From: VAZQ01 sp963835165
GTDB lineage: Bacteria; Pseudomonadota; Alphaproteobacteria; Rhizobiales; Xanthobacteraceae
Assembly: GCA_963835165.1 (NCBI GenBank)
Contig: CAWIGD010000037.1
Location: forward strand, 274,348-338,347
Direction of reading: 5' to 3'
Length of the DNA: 64,000 bases
Shown here: piece by piece, positions 1 through 8,545 of the stretch
Layout: each line of letters opens with the position of its first letter
How positions within the stretch are numbered: the stretch's first letter is position 1
Position numbers and translations under genes: made by a program
Notes under the pieces: generated by a model
Told to the model about the DNA's origin: nothing
Databases searched by the model: none
The model's input: only the letters and a program-made list of their open reading frames with translations

Positions 1-267
1 ATCGAGCGGTCGACATGGCTTTCTGCTGCGAGATGGAGGACGGCGTCCGGATCGAATTCACGAAAGGCGCTCTCCATTGCGTGGGCATCGGCGATGTCGG
101 CCTGGAGAAATTGATGCCGACGCGAATTCATAACCTCGCCCAGCGCCGCCCGACGACCGGCATAGGTCAGCTTGTCGATCGTAAGCACGTCGTGCCCCGC
201 TCCGGACGGCCCGACACACCACGGCTGACCCGATGAATCCAGCGCCCCCCGTTACGATCAGTCTCAC
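1..267 (-). pseudogene. dTDP-glucose 4,6-dehydratase-like SDR, 5' part, frameshifted and cut by window edge
   Basis: The first codons from position 267 read MRLIVTGGAGFIGSA, the NAD-binding Rossmann glycine motif of an extended SDR. About 25 residues later the frame breaks near position 190, in a GGGG run. A +1 shift restores HDVLTIDKLTYAG and further on LHLAAESHVDRS, which are hallmarks of the RmlB/RfbB family that converts dTDP-glucose to its 4-keto-6-deoxy form. The gene leaves the window on the left, so the catalytic YxxxK is not visible. A second RmlB-like gene lies at 28807-29838. The frameshift may be a sequencing indel. Family assignment is firm; the exact sugar substrate is inferred. 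Confidence 0.75.
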
Positions 268-393
268 CCCGCTCCTCCCTTGGCATCGCCTCGACGAGCG
301 ACGAGATTAGGATGGCTTGGTATCTGTCAGTTGCCTTTCATTTTGCAAAATTACAGCTTGATGATCTGCTGAATTGCAAGCCATTGGACCCAT

Positions 394-991
394 TTAGGAA
401 AATTGGGTTCGTTTTGCCAACTTATGCAACTGGAGATTGTCTTTTCTTTTTCTTCTATCAGAAAGGGCGAGGACCGCTCGGTCTCGCTGCGCAGCGGCGC
501 GACGCTCGTATCGGTCCAGCTTGCGCAGTTCGGGCAGCACGCGTCGGACCGCCTCAGCGGATCGTTCAGGTTCTTGTGACGGCATCGCCGCCGAGGAGTC
601 GATGGGTTTTGGAACGATGGGTCTACCCCGGTCGAACGCATTAAGCGACCCGGATCATCTGGGCGACGGTGAGCTGCGGCGGATCGAGCTCTCCGAACGC
701 AGACGCGCGCTCGATCAGGGCAACCTTGGCCCGCCTCACGCGCGCGAGTTCAAGCTCTGCTTGCGCGACAGCGCGGGCGCGCTCGAGCACGATTTCATCC
801 TCGGTGTCGCCGGCGATTTTGCGGACGAGCTTGTCCAGCTGTTTCGCATATGCCGCGGTTGAGCTGATGCTCAAGGTCAGGCCGTGGCGATAGGCGTTGC
901 GGCTAGCCCGTTTCCTACCGGCGCCTGATCGAGGACCGGTGCTCTTGCGCGCGTTGCGGCGGTTGGCGGCAATTTGCCGTTCGCTCGCCAT
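394..991 (-). pseudogene. conserved hypothetical, RQIAANRRNA family, frameshifted
   Basis: The ATG at 991 starts MASERQIAANRRNARKSTGP, a basic N-terminus I recognise from small rhizobial proteins of unknown function. The original frame ends at 641. A one-base shift in the GGG run near 655 restores a longer tail (ELRKLDRYERRAAAQRDR, ending in LAKRTQFS at 394), which is also typical of the family. The protein would be about 200 residues, basic, probably helical, with no known catalytic motif. There is no stop codon between the upstream gene and this ATG, so the two read as one fused frame. The function is unknown. Confidence 0.55.
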
Positions 992-1595
992 GGTCAGGCC
1001 GCCGTTGGCGCTCTTGCTCGATGCATCTTCGAGCCGAAGAACACCCTTGCCGTCGATGATGCCGTCCGCGCTCTGGCGCAGCTGGTGCGCTAGGCTGGCG
1101 CGATATTCGGCAACGCAGCCAAGCGCCTTGTCGCGACGGGACTCCAACGAGCTCAGCATCCTGTCGAGCAACTCGAGGTCCGCGGACGACTTCCTGATGG
1201 CTTCCGCTTCGATGGCTAACTCGTCGAGTTCGAATCGACTTAGTGTTTCCAAAACCTGCTTGCGAGCCTCTTTATCGGTGAACCATGCATGCGCAAGAGC
1301 TTGCGCCTCATCTTCTACATCATAACTATACTGGCCGGGCTGCTTTAAAAGCTGCATGAGAAGATCTTGCAATGCGCTGCGGAAGGCCGAATTGATGATG
1401 ACCACCTTGCAGCGCCGCAGGCGCAGCGATCTCCCAGACGATGGCGCAGATGTCGTGCACATACATCTGCTCTATGATCCCGCGCGGCTTGATCTCCTGT
1501 TCAAAAGCATCGCGCAAAGCATCAAATTCATCGGCAGATTCGGTGATAAGCAATGGCGACTTCGGCAGAAGTGCCAATTCGTTTCTTCGACGCAT
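992..1595 (-). pseudogene. conserved hypothetical protein, frameshifted and fused to downstream gene
   Basis: The frame from 1595 begins MRRRNELALLPKSP and runs through FEQEIKPRGIIEQMYV. It breaks near 1428, where removing one base joins it to LRLRRCKVVIINSAFRSAL. I recognise this composite as a conserved hypothetical family that in rhizobia often sits directly before an RQIAANRRNA protein, as it does here. The product is rich in charged helices (residues about 75-140). No stop is seen before the next gene's ATG at 991, so the stop codon between the two genes appears to be lost. The function is unknown. Confidence 0.5.
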
Positions 1596-1774
1596 TTAAC
1601 TCACTCCAGTGAACTTACTCGAGGCTCCGGTCAGGGGGTTGGCGATGGCAAAGCGTGCTGATCGCACACAACGAATCACTCGCCGCGCCTCGCTGATTTA
1701 CGCAGTGAACCGCCGCGGACGCAACTCTTCGTCATCGGCTGCGGTCGAGGCCCAGACTGTGAGCCAATCGAGAC

Positions 1775-2459
1775 CTACCTCTGCCGATCCCAGGTGAAGG
1801 GCGCGACCCGGTTGCGCAGCCGCTGCCGCATTGGAGGCGGCGGCTGTCGCATCGCCTCGAGGGTCCAAATCGTTTGCGCGGCCTGGCGCCACAGTCTCGC
1901 TTCGTAGCTGCCGACCCGGTCAAGCAAGGTCGGGTCAAGATGGGAAAGACGCAGGAAACAGTGGGCGATGGCGTGGGACTTCGACCATGATCCGAGCCGT
2001 GGGCGCGTGGACGTCCACAGCGGTTTTTGGTCGCTGACCGGCCGATGGTCTCGTCCGTTCGAGCCGGGGCGTTTGCAATGGCCATTGGCCCCGGTGGCAG
2101 TTGGGAGCGTCCCCGGTTGGCTGGGTCCGCGGGAGGGGTCCTGCCGGCGTGCGAGCAGAAGTTCGCCCTGGATCTCAAACAGGCCGGTTTCGATCGCGCT
2201 GGCACGACGAAGTCGCCACAATAAGCTTGCTAGTCGATGAACGAGCGCAAGCTCCAGCACGGATCGAGGATCAACACTGCCGATGAGGCTACGCTCGAAC
2301 GCTCGGTAGGACCGAACATTTTCGAGAGCCTTGATGACAGTTTGGTCCGCAAGGCCGTCACGCCAAGCGCGGCGCCGTGATCGGCGGCGCTTGCTCCTGC
2401 GGGTCGATACCGGAAGGATCCGAGACATCCTCCTCGGCGGGTTCGTTAGGCCTCCACAT
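1775..2459 (-). pseudogene. conserved hypothetical protein (rhizobial), frameshifted near 2372
   Basis: From the ATG at 2459 the frame reads MWRPNEPAEEDVSD and then stops. A one-base shift near 2372 joins it to WRDGLADQTVIKALENVRSY and then to LVHRLASLLWRLRRASAIE and RLSHLDPTLLDRVGSYEARL. These blocks resemble a helical protein family of unknown function common in Bradyrhizobium, from memory. It lies between the ERF gene and the other hypotheticals on the same strand, and so probably belongs to the same accessory or phage-derived module. No enzymatic motif is visible. Confidence 0.5.
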
Positions 2460-2496
2460 CGTCACGGTCCTCGAGCACCCAGCCTGAGCGGCCCCA

Positions 2497-3789
2497 CTAG
2501 CCGGGAAGATCCGGCAAGCGGGTTTCTTCTTGCGTCGTTGCGGTGGCGCTGACGCCCTCGCCCTTTGGACATGGGGCCGAGGGTGCGGCAGCGTCATGCG
2601 GCCGCGCTAATGCCGGTCGTTGAGAGCCTCGCTGACCCATTCCGTGCGTCTCTTTCCAGAGCCTGCGAGCAACCTTGATCGGGTCGATGCCGGCCTGCCG
2701 CCACCACGCGCGCTCGTCGCGGGAGCGATGCACCGCACGATGATGCCCGCGACAGAGTGGGACCGCGAACTCATCGCTGACCTTGCGGCCAAGCGCGCGC
2801 GGCTGGGTAAATCCGAGGTGGTGGGGATCCGACGGCTTGCGGCCGCACAACAGGCACGCCTGTTGCGCGACGTAGCGCAGGTGCGCCCGGTTGCGATAGC
2901 GGCGCGGCGCCGCGATCGTGAGGATGCTCTTGTCGATACCCTTCGCTTGACCCGGATCGGTGCTTTCGGTGGTGGCATTCACCTGGGGCCCGGCAATCTG
3001 AGGTGCCGGAGACTCATCGTTCGAGGGTGCAGCCGCCTCGGATGATGAGAGCTCCGATAGCCTTCGTTCGAAAGCGTCCTCCACGAGCTTGGCATCGCTT
3101 GCCGTGAGGCTGTTCTTGGCGGTCAGCGCCTCACGCGCCCAACCCGCGGCAACATCAACCGACGTGAATGTTCCTCACCTCTGTCAGCAGCTTTTCGCGC
3201 AACGCGGCCGATTTGTCGGGATCGAGAATCACGGCCCGTTCTCCCTTGATGCCGCCGCCGCGGCCATCTCCATTGCCAGGCCTCCGTGGCGGCATACGAG
3301 ATTGCCCATCCTTCGGTTTGAACGAGCGGTCGGTCCCTGATGGCGAGAGCGGTCCATCACAGAGATCAGGCGCATCAAGATCATCCTCGCCGGCGATGCC
3401 AACGAGCGTGAACAGGGCATAGCGGCGCGCGTAGGTGAGCGCAGCGCCCATGCGCTGGGGATTGGCGGTCTCGGCAATCGGGCAGACCGGCCAATCCGAG
3501 GCGATCCACTCGCCGGAGGCGTGGGCAAGCGTGGTGGTCAAATTGACCATGCCGGCGGTCTGATCGATCGCGGTCGTCTGCAACGGTGGCGATCTCGTGC
3601 TGGCCGAGCGTCTTGCGCACGATGTCGAGGCCGCTGGAGAGCGGCGCATAGCGGAAGCTGCGCTCGCCTTCCCCTGACCCGGCCGGTCCGGATCGTGGCG
3701 GTCAGCGACTTTTCCGGGTTGATGAGTTCGGCCTGGGCCTTGGCCAGGGCCGAGGCGAGCGCCGCGACCGATTCACTGGACCGGGGCAT
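2497..3789 (-). pseudogene. ERF-family single-strand annealing protein with C-terminal HNH-like domain, three frameshifts
   Basis: The start at 3789 reads MPRSSESVAALASALAKAQ and leads into the ERF signature (NPEKSLTATIR, then RSFRYAPLSSGLDIVRKTLG, then ANPQRMGAALTYARRYAL). These blocks lie in three frames broken near 3673 and 3585. ERF proteins anneal homologous single strands in phage recombination. Beyond a third shift near 3165 the reading continues into a helical linker and a metal-binding block, CLLCGRKPSDPHHLGF then VPLCRGHHRAVH, which resembles DUF968/HNH nucleases. The gene overlaps the YqaJ exonuclease by about 17 bp. The pair resembles a phage exonuclease/annealase module. All conserved residues survive; only the frames are broken. 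Confidence 0.7.
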
Positions 3790-4607
3790 GGGCGGCCTCC
3801 GTCTCCAGCACGATCAAAGCTCACCGCGCCCGATTTCGAGCGCTTCGCCCGCACGCCATGCCCGATCGCCTCCTTGGCGTCCTCTGGCATCAGGGCCTTG
3901 AGCTCGCTTTTGGCCCGCTCGTGGTCGAGAAAGCGCATCCCGGGTGTTGCGGAACAGCGCGGCGAACTCGGCCCAGGAATTCGACGAGCTCATATCGACG
4001 ATGCGGATGGCCTCGATGCGCGGTCGCGGCGGCTCGGCATTGATCAGGTGGGGTGTTTCGCCGGATTGCACGCAGCGCCAGAACTTCTTTTCCGCCGAGA
4101 CCAGAACGCTGAGATACAGCGGGTCCATGGGAATTGTGATCTCCACCCATTTGCCGCCGCCGGTGATGATCGACAGCACCGAGGTCCGCAAATGGGTGAC
4201 CCACATGTTGTGCTGGAGCTGGGCCATGTACTTTTCGGCGGCCGCCTCTTCGGAGAACGACCAGGGCAGCATGAACTTGGCCTCGAATACGGCCTCCGTC
4301 CCCTCCACAATGCCGTCGAGGGTTGCCGCCATCCAGGAATGGCCGAGTGCTTGACGCGGCGCTGCACGTCGCGGACCTGCCGGCCGGTGTTGCGCTCGTA
4401 CCAGGAGCGGTTGAGCTCCTCGGTTGCGATCCCAAGCTGCACGATGAGGTTGCCGGACAGGTCCTCCGGCTCGGCTTCGCCCCGCTTTTCGCGCCAGAGG
4501 CGGACCAGGGCGGCTTCATCGTTGCCCATGATGATCCGGGCGTCCGAGCCGCCGATGAAACATCGGCGGTTTCCGTAGGGTTTTGTCCACACGTTCGAAT
4601 TCATCAC
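3773..4607 (-). pseudogene. YqaJ-type viral recombinase (exonuclease), frameshifted
   Basis: The frame from 4607 contains FIGGSDARIIMGNDE and LGIATEELNRSWYERNTGR. After a shift near 4333 it continues with MAATLDGIVEGTEAVFEAKF, whose D...E-x-K pattern is the catalytic core of YqaJ/lambda-Exo-like nucleases, and then QLQHNMWVT. Two further shifts near 3937 and 3818 restore FLDHERAKSELKALMPEDAK and an end at 3773. YqaJ enzymes resect double-stranded DNA for annealing by a partner, here the ERF gene just downstream. The start is 101 bp from a divergent HTH regulator, with a palindrome between them, so repression by that regulator is likely. Three single-base shifts make expression doubtful unless they are sequencing errors. 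Confidence 0.72.
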
Positions 4608-4662
4608 TTCCTCGATCGCTAAATATCGCGTCTGCTAAGCGGGCAATTCGATGATCGTCCCA

Positions 4663-4695
4663 ATACTATAAGATATGTCACATATCATATAGTAT
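4663..4695. promoter_or_regulatory. 33-bp near-perfect palindrome, candidate operator
   Basis: Two 16-bp arms, starting ATACTATAAGATATGT at 4663 and mirrored from 4680 to 4695, surround a single central C. Fifteen of the 16 arm positions pair. The site is AT-rich in a GC-rich genome and sits between the divergent YqaJ gene (start 4607) and the HTH regulator (start 4709), where a repressor-operator would be expected. It would overlap or flank both promoters. Confidence 0.6.
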
Positions 4696-4708
4696 CTGAG
4701 AAGTCAAG

Positions 4709-4971
4709 ATGAAGCGGAAGCCTCTGACAAGCGGCCAACTTAGGGCAGCCCGGGCGTTCCTTCGGTGGCGTGCTGAAGATCTCGCCGAGAATCTGCAGTA
4801 GGTGTCGCCACCATTCGTCGAGCCGAACTGGCCGAAAACGAGACATCGATGACGGCGGCCAACGACATGGCCGTTCGGCGCGCGCTGGAAACTGCGGGCG
4901 TCGAGTTCATAGACGAGAATGGCGGCGGTCCAGGCGTACGGCTGCGCAACCGGCAAGGGAAAAAAGCCTAG
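4709..4971 (+). pseudogene. small XRE/HTH transcriptional regulator, frameshifted
   Basis: The ATG at 4709 reads MKRKPLTSGQLRAARAFLRW and AEDLAE, the start of a Cro/CI-like helix-turn-helix. A frame change near 4795 is needed to continue with VGVATIRRAELAENE, AANDMAVRRALETAGVEFID and GGGPGVRLR, ending at 4971. Without the shift, a TAG stops the protein after 30 codons. The length of about 87 residues, the HTH core and the AGVEFIDENGGGPGV tail match a family of small XRE regulators common in rhizobial accessory DNA. It faces the YqaJ/ERF operon across the palindrome at 4663-4695 and is the likely repressor of both. Confidence 0.7.
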
Positions 4972-5171
4972 CTGGACGAACGCTCTAATTCTAATTCTAT
5001 CAGCGCTCAGCGGATAATCCACGCGAAATGGTGTCGGTAAATGTCAATGCCGGCGCCGGATATCACGGCCGGCGAAATCAGGCGTGCAATGCAACCGCTC
5101 GATCAAGATGGCTTGGACTGGCTGTCACGACAGCTCCACAGCTGCTCCCAAAGTCACCGCCGGCATCCTAA

Positions 5172-6301
5172 GGAAACTCTGATCAACGCGACGATGCGAT
5201 CGTTTGCGGCTCAGGGGAACGTTTTTTCTTGTCAAAGCCGCCAGCTCACAGCGGGGGGCGGGACCGGATGGCCTGGTGTCGTCAGGCGGACGCAAGTTCC
5301 CTGCGGGCGAGATACAGGTTTGCGAGCGCCAACAGCGAGAACACCTGAGCCCCGTTCTTGGCGATGCCACGATAGCGCACCTTCCGGTAGCCGAACTGGT
5401 ACTTCACGACACGAAACACATGCTCGACTTTCGCGCGCACCTTGCCGAACCTATGATTGCGGGCACGCTGCGGGCCGTCAGCCTGCCGCCGGGTTTGGCC
5501 TTCTCCTTCACCGCCCAAAGCACGCCCGCCGCCTCCGCGGCGCGCTTCTTCGCGCCACTCGCGTAGCCCTTGTCGCCATAGACCGCGGTGTCGTCATCGC
5601 GGATCAAACGGTCCATCAGCTTCGCATCGTGCACGTTGCCGCTCGTCACGCCCGCGGTGTGCACAAGCCCGCTGATGGCATCGACGCCCACGTGCGCCTT
5701 CATGCCGAAGACACCATTGATTGCCCTTCTTCGAGGAATGCATCTGCGGATCGCGCTTGCCCGCCTCGTTCTTGGTGGACGGCGAGGCGGCGATTAATGT
5801 CGCATCGACGATCGTGCCACCGCGCAGCAACGCGCCGCGCGCTTCGAGATACTCTGCTACCGCTTCGAACACCGTCTTCGTCAGTTCATGCGCTTCGAGC
5901 AGATGCCGGAAGTTCAAGATCGTCGTCTCGTCCGGGATCGGATCGCGTCCGAGTTCGAGATTGCAGAACGCGCGCATCGACTGGATATCGTACAGCGCTT
6001 CCTCGGCGCCCGGATCAGACAGATTGTACCACTGCTGCAGGCAGTAGATGCGCAACATCACGGCGATCGGAAACGCTCGACGACCGCCTTGAGGACCCTC
6101 CTTCGGATAATGCGGCGCGATCACTGCTTCCAGCACTGACCACGGCACCGCCGCGGCCATCTCGGCTAGAAACGCGTCGCGCTTGGTGCGCTTCTTCTTG
6201 CCCGCATAGTCCAACGTCGCGAAGCTCAGCTGCCCGTCCATACTGTCGCCCTCGAATCAAAGGCGCAGTGTGCCATGATCCGGAGGTTGATCAGAGGTTC
6301 C
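5172..6301 (-). mobile_element. IS5-family insertion sequence, complete with terminal repeats and TSD
   Basis: The element is 1130 bp and is bounded by inverted repeats, GGAAACTCTGATCAAC on the left and its complement with one mismatch on the right (GTTGATCAGAGGTTCC, 6286-6301). It is flanked by a 4-bp direct repeat CTAA (5168-5171 and 6302-6305). CTAA fits the YTAR target preference of the IS5 family. It carries one transposase gene on the minus strand. The duplicated target shows it arrived by simple transposition and has not recombined since. Confidence 0.88.
5282..6241 (-). pseudogene. IS5-family transposase, two frameshifts
   Basis: The frame from 6241 (MDGQLSFATLDYAGKKKRTK) carries the DUF772-type N-terminal domain (CLQQWYNLSDPGAEEALYD) and the first catalytic Asp in GTIVDATLIAA. 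After a shift near 5700 the reading continues with MKAHVGVDAISGLVHTAG and VYGDKGYASGAKK (second Asp). After another near 5480 it continues with KVRAKVEHVFRVVKYQFGY, which holds the catalytic Glu. The DDE triad is thus present but spread over three frames. Either the copy is inactive or the sequence carries indels. Confidence 0.85.
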
Positions 6302-6338
6302 CTAACAGCAATTCGATTATGAGCCCATCTCAAACCTA

Positions 6339-7380
6339 GAGCATGTTCTGGCCGAACAGAATCGCAGGATTCCCAAGGACCTGTAAATGGGCGAGTCTGG
6401 CGGCATTGATTCGTCTGGGGGCCGAACGATGCCGAAGGCATATTGTGCGAACATTCGCATGCGGGTGATCGCACACTCGAAGGCGGGGCTTCGCGACGTG
6501 AGGCAGCCGAGCAGCTCGACATCAGCCCAAGTGCGGCAGTCAAATGGGTGAAGTGCTTTCAGGAGACTGGGAGTGGCGCAGCCAAGCCGCGCGGCGGGAG
6601 CACGTCGCCATTGGAGGCACATACGCCTTGGCTGCTCACGCTGATTGAGGAGCAGTCGGATTTGACGCTGGATGAGGTGGTCTCTGCGATGCACAAGCAC
6701 GGGATTGCAGGCAGTCGCACTGCCGTGTGGAGCTTCTTCAAACGCCACAACATCAGCTTCAAAAAAAAGCCTGCGCGCCGCGGAGCAGGATCGCCCAGAC
6801 GTGGCCCGGGCACGTCGATGCTGGAAGCGACGGCAAGCCATGCTTAATTCCACCCGACTGGTGTTCATCGACGAGACCGCGGCCAATACGAAAATGGTCC
6901 GGCTGAGCGGCCGGTGCCCGCGCGGCGAGCGACTGGTTGGCTGCGTACCGCAGGGACACTGGAAAACCCTTACGTTCGTAGCCGGCCTGCGCCGGAATGG
7001 GATGACGGCGCCGTGTGTGATCGATGGCTTCATGAGCGGAAAGACGTTCCTCGCATATGTCGAGCAGTTTCTCGCTCCCGCGCTCAAACGCAAAGACATC
7101 GTGGTCATGGACAATCTTCCGGCACACAAAGTTCCGGGCGTACGCGAAGCGATCGAAGCCAGGGGCGCGACGCTTCGTTATCTGCCCCAGTACTCACCGG
7201 ACCTGAATCCGATCGAGATGCCGTTCAGCAAACTCAAGGCGGACCTGCGCAAGGCCGCTGAGCGGACCGTTCCGCGCTTGTGTCGCAGGATCGGCTCATT
7301 CGCTCGACGCCTCAGCGCTGCCGAGGCATTGAACTATTTCAGGCACGCAGGCTACGCCTAAAATCGACCTGAATCTGCTC
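6339..7380 (+). mobile_element. IS630-family insertion sequence, complete
   Basis: The element is 1042 bp with imperfect inverted ends: GAGCATGTTCTGGCCGAAC on the left, and a right end whose complement reads GAGCAGATTCAGGTCGATT. It is flanked by TA at 6337-6338 and 7381-7382, the usual target of IS630/Tc1-like elements. It carries a two-frame transposase on the plus strand. It lies next to the cut end of an M20 peptidase gene, so it probably disrupted that gene. It is 37 bp from the IS5 element. Confidence 0.82.
6429..7361 (+). CDS. IS630-family transposase, expressed through frameshifting at an A8 run
   Basis: The ATG at 6429 starts MPKAYCANIRMRVIAH. A small shift near 6478 leads into the HTH part (GASRREAAEQLDISPSAAVK). 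At the A8 run 6761-6768 the reading passes to the second frame, which carries the DDE domain: VFIDETAANTK, IVVMDNLPAHK, and YSPDLNPIEMPFSKLKADL. Two-frame IS630 transposases overlapping at an A run are a known arrangement and are often read by programmed or transcriptional slippage. The second frame ends in FRHAGYA at 7361. The early shift near 6478 is not part of that scheme and may be a defect or a sequencing error. Confidence 0.75.
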
Positions 7381-7382
7381 TA

Positions 7383-7622
7383 GCTTTCAAGCCGCGCAAC
7401 CAAACGTCGGTCGCGCTTTTCGCTGAAGGGTGGCTGAGCCGCCGGCAAGCGTCGCAGCCGATCTGCACCGAAAGCCACTGAGACAGGCTTCAGACCTATG
7501 AGCCGAAGGCGTTCATCGACAAGAGCGGCCATCTCCTGTTCGAACTCGAAAATGCTTGGGCATCGGATCAGCCGTTGAAAAATGCAACCATTCCGGATAC
7601 TTGGCGGTGGCGAAGGCATCAA
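7383..7622 (-). pseudogene. M20-family peptidase/deacylase, N-terminal fragment
   Basis: The 80-residue frame reads CPSIFEFEQEMAALVDERL, LPAAQPPFSEKRDRRLVAR and ends exactly at the IS630 end. It is clearly paralogous to the start of the M20 gene at 17150-18418 (FPSVFEKEHAVVEMVAERI, LPDAQPPFSE, NLVAR). All metal-ligand motifs would lie downstream, beyond the IS insertion, and I cannot find them on the far side. It is a dead fragment left by transposon insertion and deletion. Confidence 0.65.
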
Positions 7623-7808
7623 AACAGGGTGTCAATGGTCGCATTTTATTCCCCATGAAACCGTATGGGCAGCTGTCGTATCATAGAAATGTAAGGGGGT
7701 TTTCGTCGCACTGGTCAACCCTGAAAAGGACACGTAAAGTCGCTTGCGTACGTTGGGGATGAGGTGGCCAATTTGAAAAACCCGTGCTGGGGATCAAAGG
7801 AATTCGAT

Positions 7809-8516
7809 ATGGAAACCAGCATCAAAGGTCATGAATATTATTTTTCAGCACAACAAATAGGCATCGATAGACGTACCAAGGAGCTTCTAATTGAGCGATG
7901 TTGTCCATTCATCCGGGGGCCACGTGTTTTGGATCTCGGATTCGTAGATGGGTGCTGGACGGATAAGATTGTGGAACGAGGCTGGAGTTCTGACGTCGTC
8001 GAAGGGTCACAACGTCATGTACTTGCAGCCGCCGAACGGTATAAAGGCAACGAGCAAGTGCGGATTATTCACTCGATGTTCTCAGAATTTGTGCCTGACA
8101 CAAGCTATGACACAATTATCGCAGGCGATATTCTGAGATATATTACAGACCCAGTAGAGTTTCTGCGACGCCTTGCATCGTCGTTAGCCACCGACGGCGT
8201 GATGATTATTACAGTGCCGAACAGCTTTTCTTTGCATCGGCGCATCGGAACTTTGATGCGCTTGGAAGATCATCCTTTTGATGCGAATGCTCGCGATCAG
8301 CAGGTTGGGAATCTTCGCACATATGACCGATACCGATTGCGGTCTGAAATCCTGAAGGCAGGCCTGTCAATCGCAGAGTTGCGGGGATGTTTTCTCAAGC
8401 CGCTGTCGAGCGCGCAGATGCAGGATTGGGACGATCGGTTGCTCCGCGCGCTCCTCGAAGTCGGCGACGAACTTCCGGACTTTGCCTGGTTCCTGTACGC
8501 GATCTGTAATCGCTGA
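7809..8516 (+). CDS. class I SAM-dependent methyltransferase
   Basis: The product has 235 residues. The motif I region RVLDLGFVDGCW (about residues 36-47) is followed by an acidic residue region at VVEGSQRHVLAAAERY, then DTIIAGDILRYITDP (motif for the post-SAM strand) and DGVMIITVPNSFSLHRR, all typical of methyltransferase domain 11/23 proteins. I chose the ATG at 7809 because AAAGGA lies seven bases upstream; an in-frame GTG at 7764 lacks this. The gene is intact while many neighbours are not. Its base composition is strikingly AT-rich (one 60-base row near the start is about one third GC), which suggests recent transfer. The substrate is probably a sugar or lipid-linked glycan, from context only. 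Confidence 0.8.
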   Translation: METSIKGHEYYFSAQQIGIDRRTKELLIERCCPFIRGPRVLDLGFVDGCWTDKIVERGWSSDVVEGSQRHVLAAAERYKGNEQVRIIHSMFSEFVPDTSYDTIIAGDILRYITDPVEFLRRLASSLATDGVMIITVPNSFSLHRRIGTLMRLEDHPFDANARDQQVGNLRTYDRYRLRSEILKAGLSIAELRGCFLKPLSSAQMQDWDDRLLRALLEVGDELPDFAWFLYAICNR

Positions 8517-8545
8517 GCATGCGTTTCCGGCACTGTCATGTAGCG

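Noticed and set aside
5041..6339. 432-codon open frame on the plus strand
   Set aside because: It is almost wholly antisense to the IS5 transposase, very rich in Arg/Ser/Thr and has no domain; only its first 43 codons lie outside the IS and show no recognisable start site.
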